Below, in pieces: positions 6,121 to 6,234 of a stretch of 6,234 bases of DNA (position 1 is its first letter; each line of letters begins with the position of its first letter). The position numbers and the translations under genes were made by a program. The DNA comes from an uncultured Acetobacter sp. Its GTDB lineage: Bacteria; Pseudomonadota; Alphaproteobacteria; Acetobacterales; Acetobacteraceae. The DNA lies in contig CALCDN010000246.1 of assembly GCA_937900755.1 (NCBI GenBank), positions 1 through 6,234 of the forward strand, written 5' to 3'. Below the pieces are notes generated by a model. The model searched no databases and was not told the origin of the DNA. It was given only the letters and a program-made list of their open reading frames with translations.

Positions 6121-6234
6121 TGGCCCATCACGGCGGACGCCACCACGACCCCAGCCATGACGGCCGCCCTGAACACCTTTATGGCGCATGGCGGTATTCT
6201 GCTGATTGACCCGCAGGGCCAGGACGGGGGCGCC
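6121..6234 (+). pseudogene. Inverted partial copy of the DUF4159 gene at the right edge
   Basis: Right arm of the inverted repeat. Read on the plus strand it encodes the same DUF4159 stretch as the minus strand at 5952-6065: WPITADATTTPAMTAALNTF onward to GQDGGA, with one amino-acid change (T to P in the IDTQ motif). There is no start codon context, promoter or ribosome site belonging to it. It is best read as the product of a fold-back chimera or assembly join; a genuine inverted duplication with breakpoint at 6120/6121 is the alternative. It should not be annotated as a functional gene. Confidence 0.7.

Noticed and set aside
5952..6234. Insertion sequence or transposon ends as explanation of the inverted repeat
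   Set aside because: The arms are DUF4159 coding sequence, the 55-base spacer encodes no transposase, and there are no target-site duplications.

Overview
The window reads as a chromosomal segment of a GC-rich alphaproteobacterium. An acetic acid bacterium or close relative (Acetobacteraceae, Komagataeibacter/Gluconacetobacter type) is my best guess. This rests on the CcrM-type GANTC methyltransferase, a VWA/DUF4159 membrane cluster of alphaproteobacterial type, strong G/C third-position bias and the overall protein flavour. The genus is inference.

Layout, left to right. Positions 1-409 (minus) hold the first 136 codons of a DHA2-type MFS efflux transporter that runs off the left edge. Divergent from it, at 522-827 (plus), is a small CsbD-like membrane-anchored stress protein. 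Next comes a 125-base leader rich in inverted repeats that carries four GANTC sites. It precedes a tightly coupled two-gene unit: rnhB (RNase HII, 953-1582) and ccrM (cell-cycle adenine methyltransferase, 1579-2682), whose stop and start overlap as ATGA. A short symmetric hairpin at 2684-2699 separates ccrM from a convergent minus-strand group. Read in transcription order from the right edge, this group is a 5'-truncated DUF4159 gene (5523 to about 6120), a 716-residue VWA/glutaminase-fold membrane protein (3376-5526, ATGA overlap), a probable intrinsic terminator, and a small exported ankyrin-repeat protein (2713-3306).

How the genes fit together. CcrM methylates the adenine in GANTC, and the leader of its own operon has four of the seven GANTC sites I could find in the whole window, packed into 83 bases. 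This suggests methylation-state feedback on rnhB-ccrM, as known in principle for Caulobacter ccrM, but here moved upstream of rnhB. Three of the sites also build two mutually exclusive hairpins. The DUF4159 and VWA genes look like the distal end of a MoxR/DUF58-type cluster of unknown function at the cytoplasmic membrane.

The right edge is abnormal. The last 114 bases (6121-6234) are an inverted copy, 110/114 identical, of 5952-6065 inside the DUF4159 gene, with a 55-base spacer. This looks like a fold-back chimera or assembly artefact, or less likely a real inverted duplication. It means the apparent ATG start of the DUF4159 reading frame at 6176 is not the real start.
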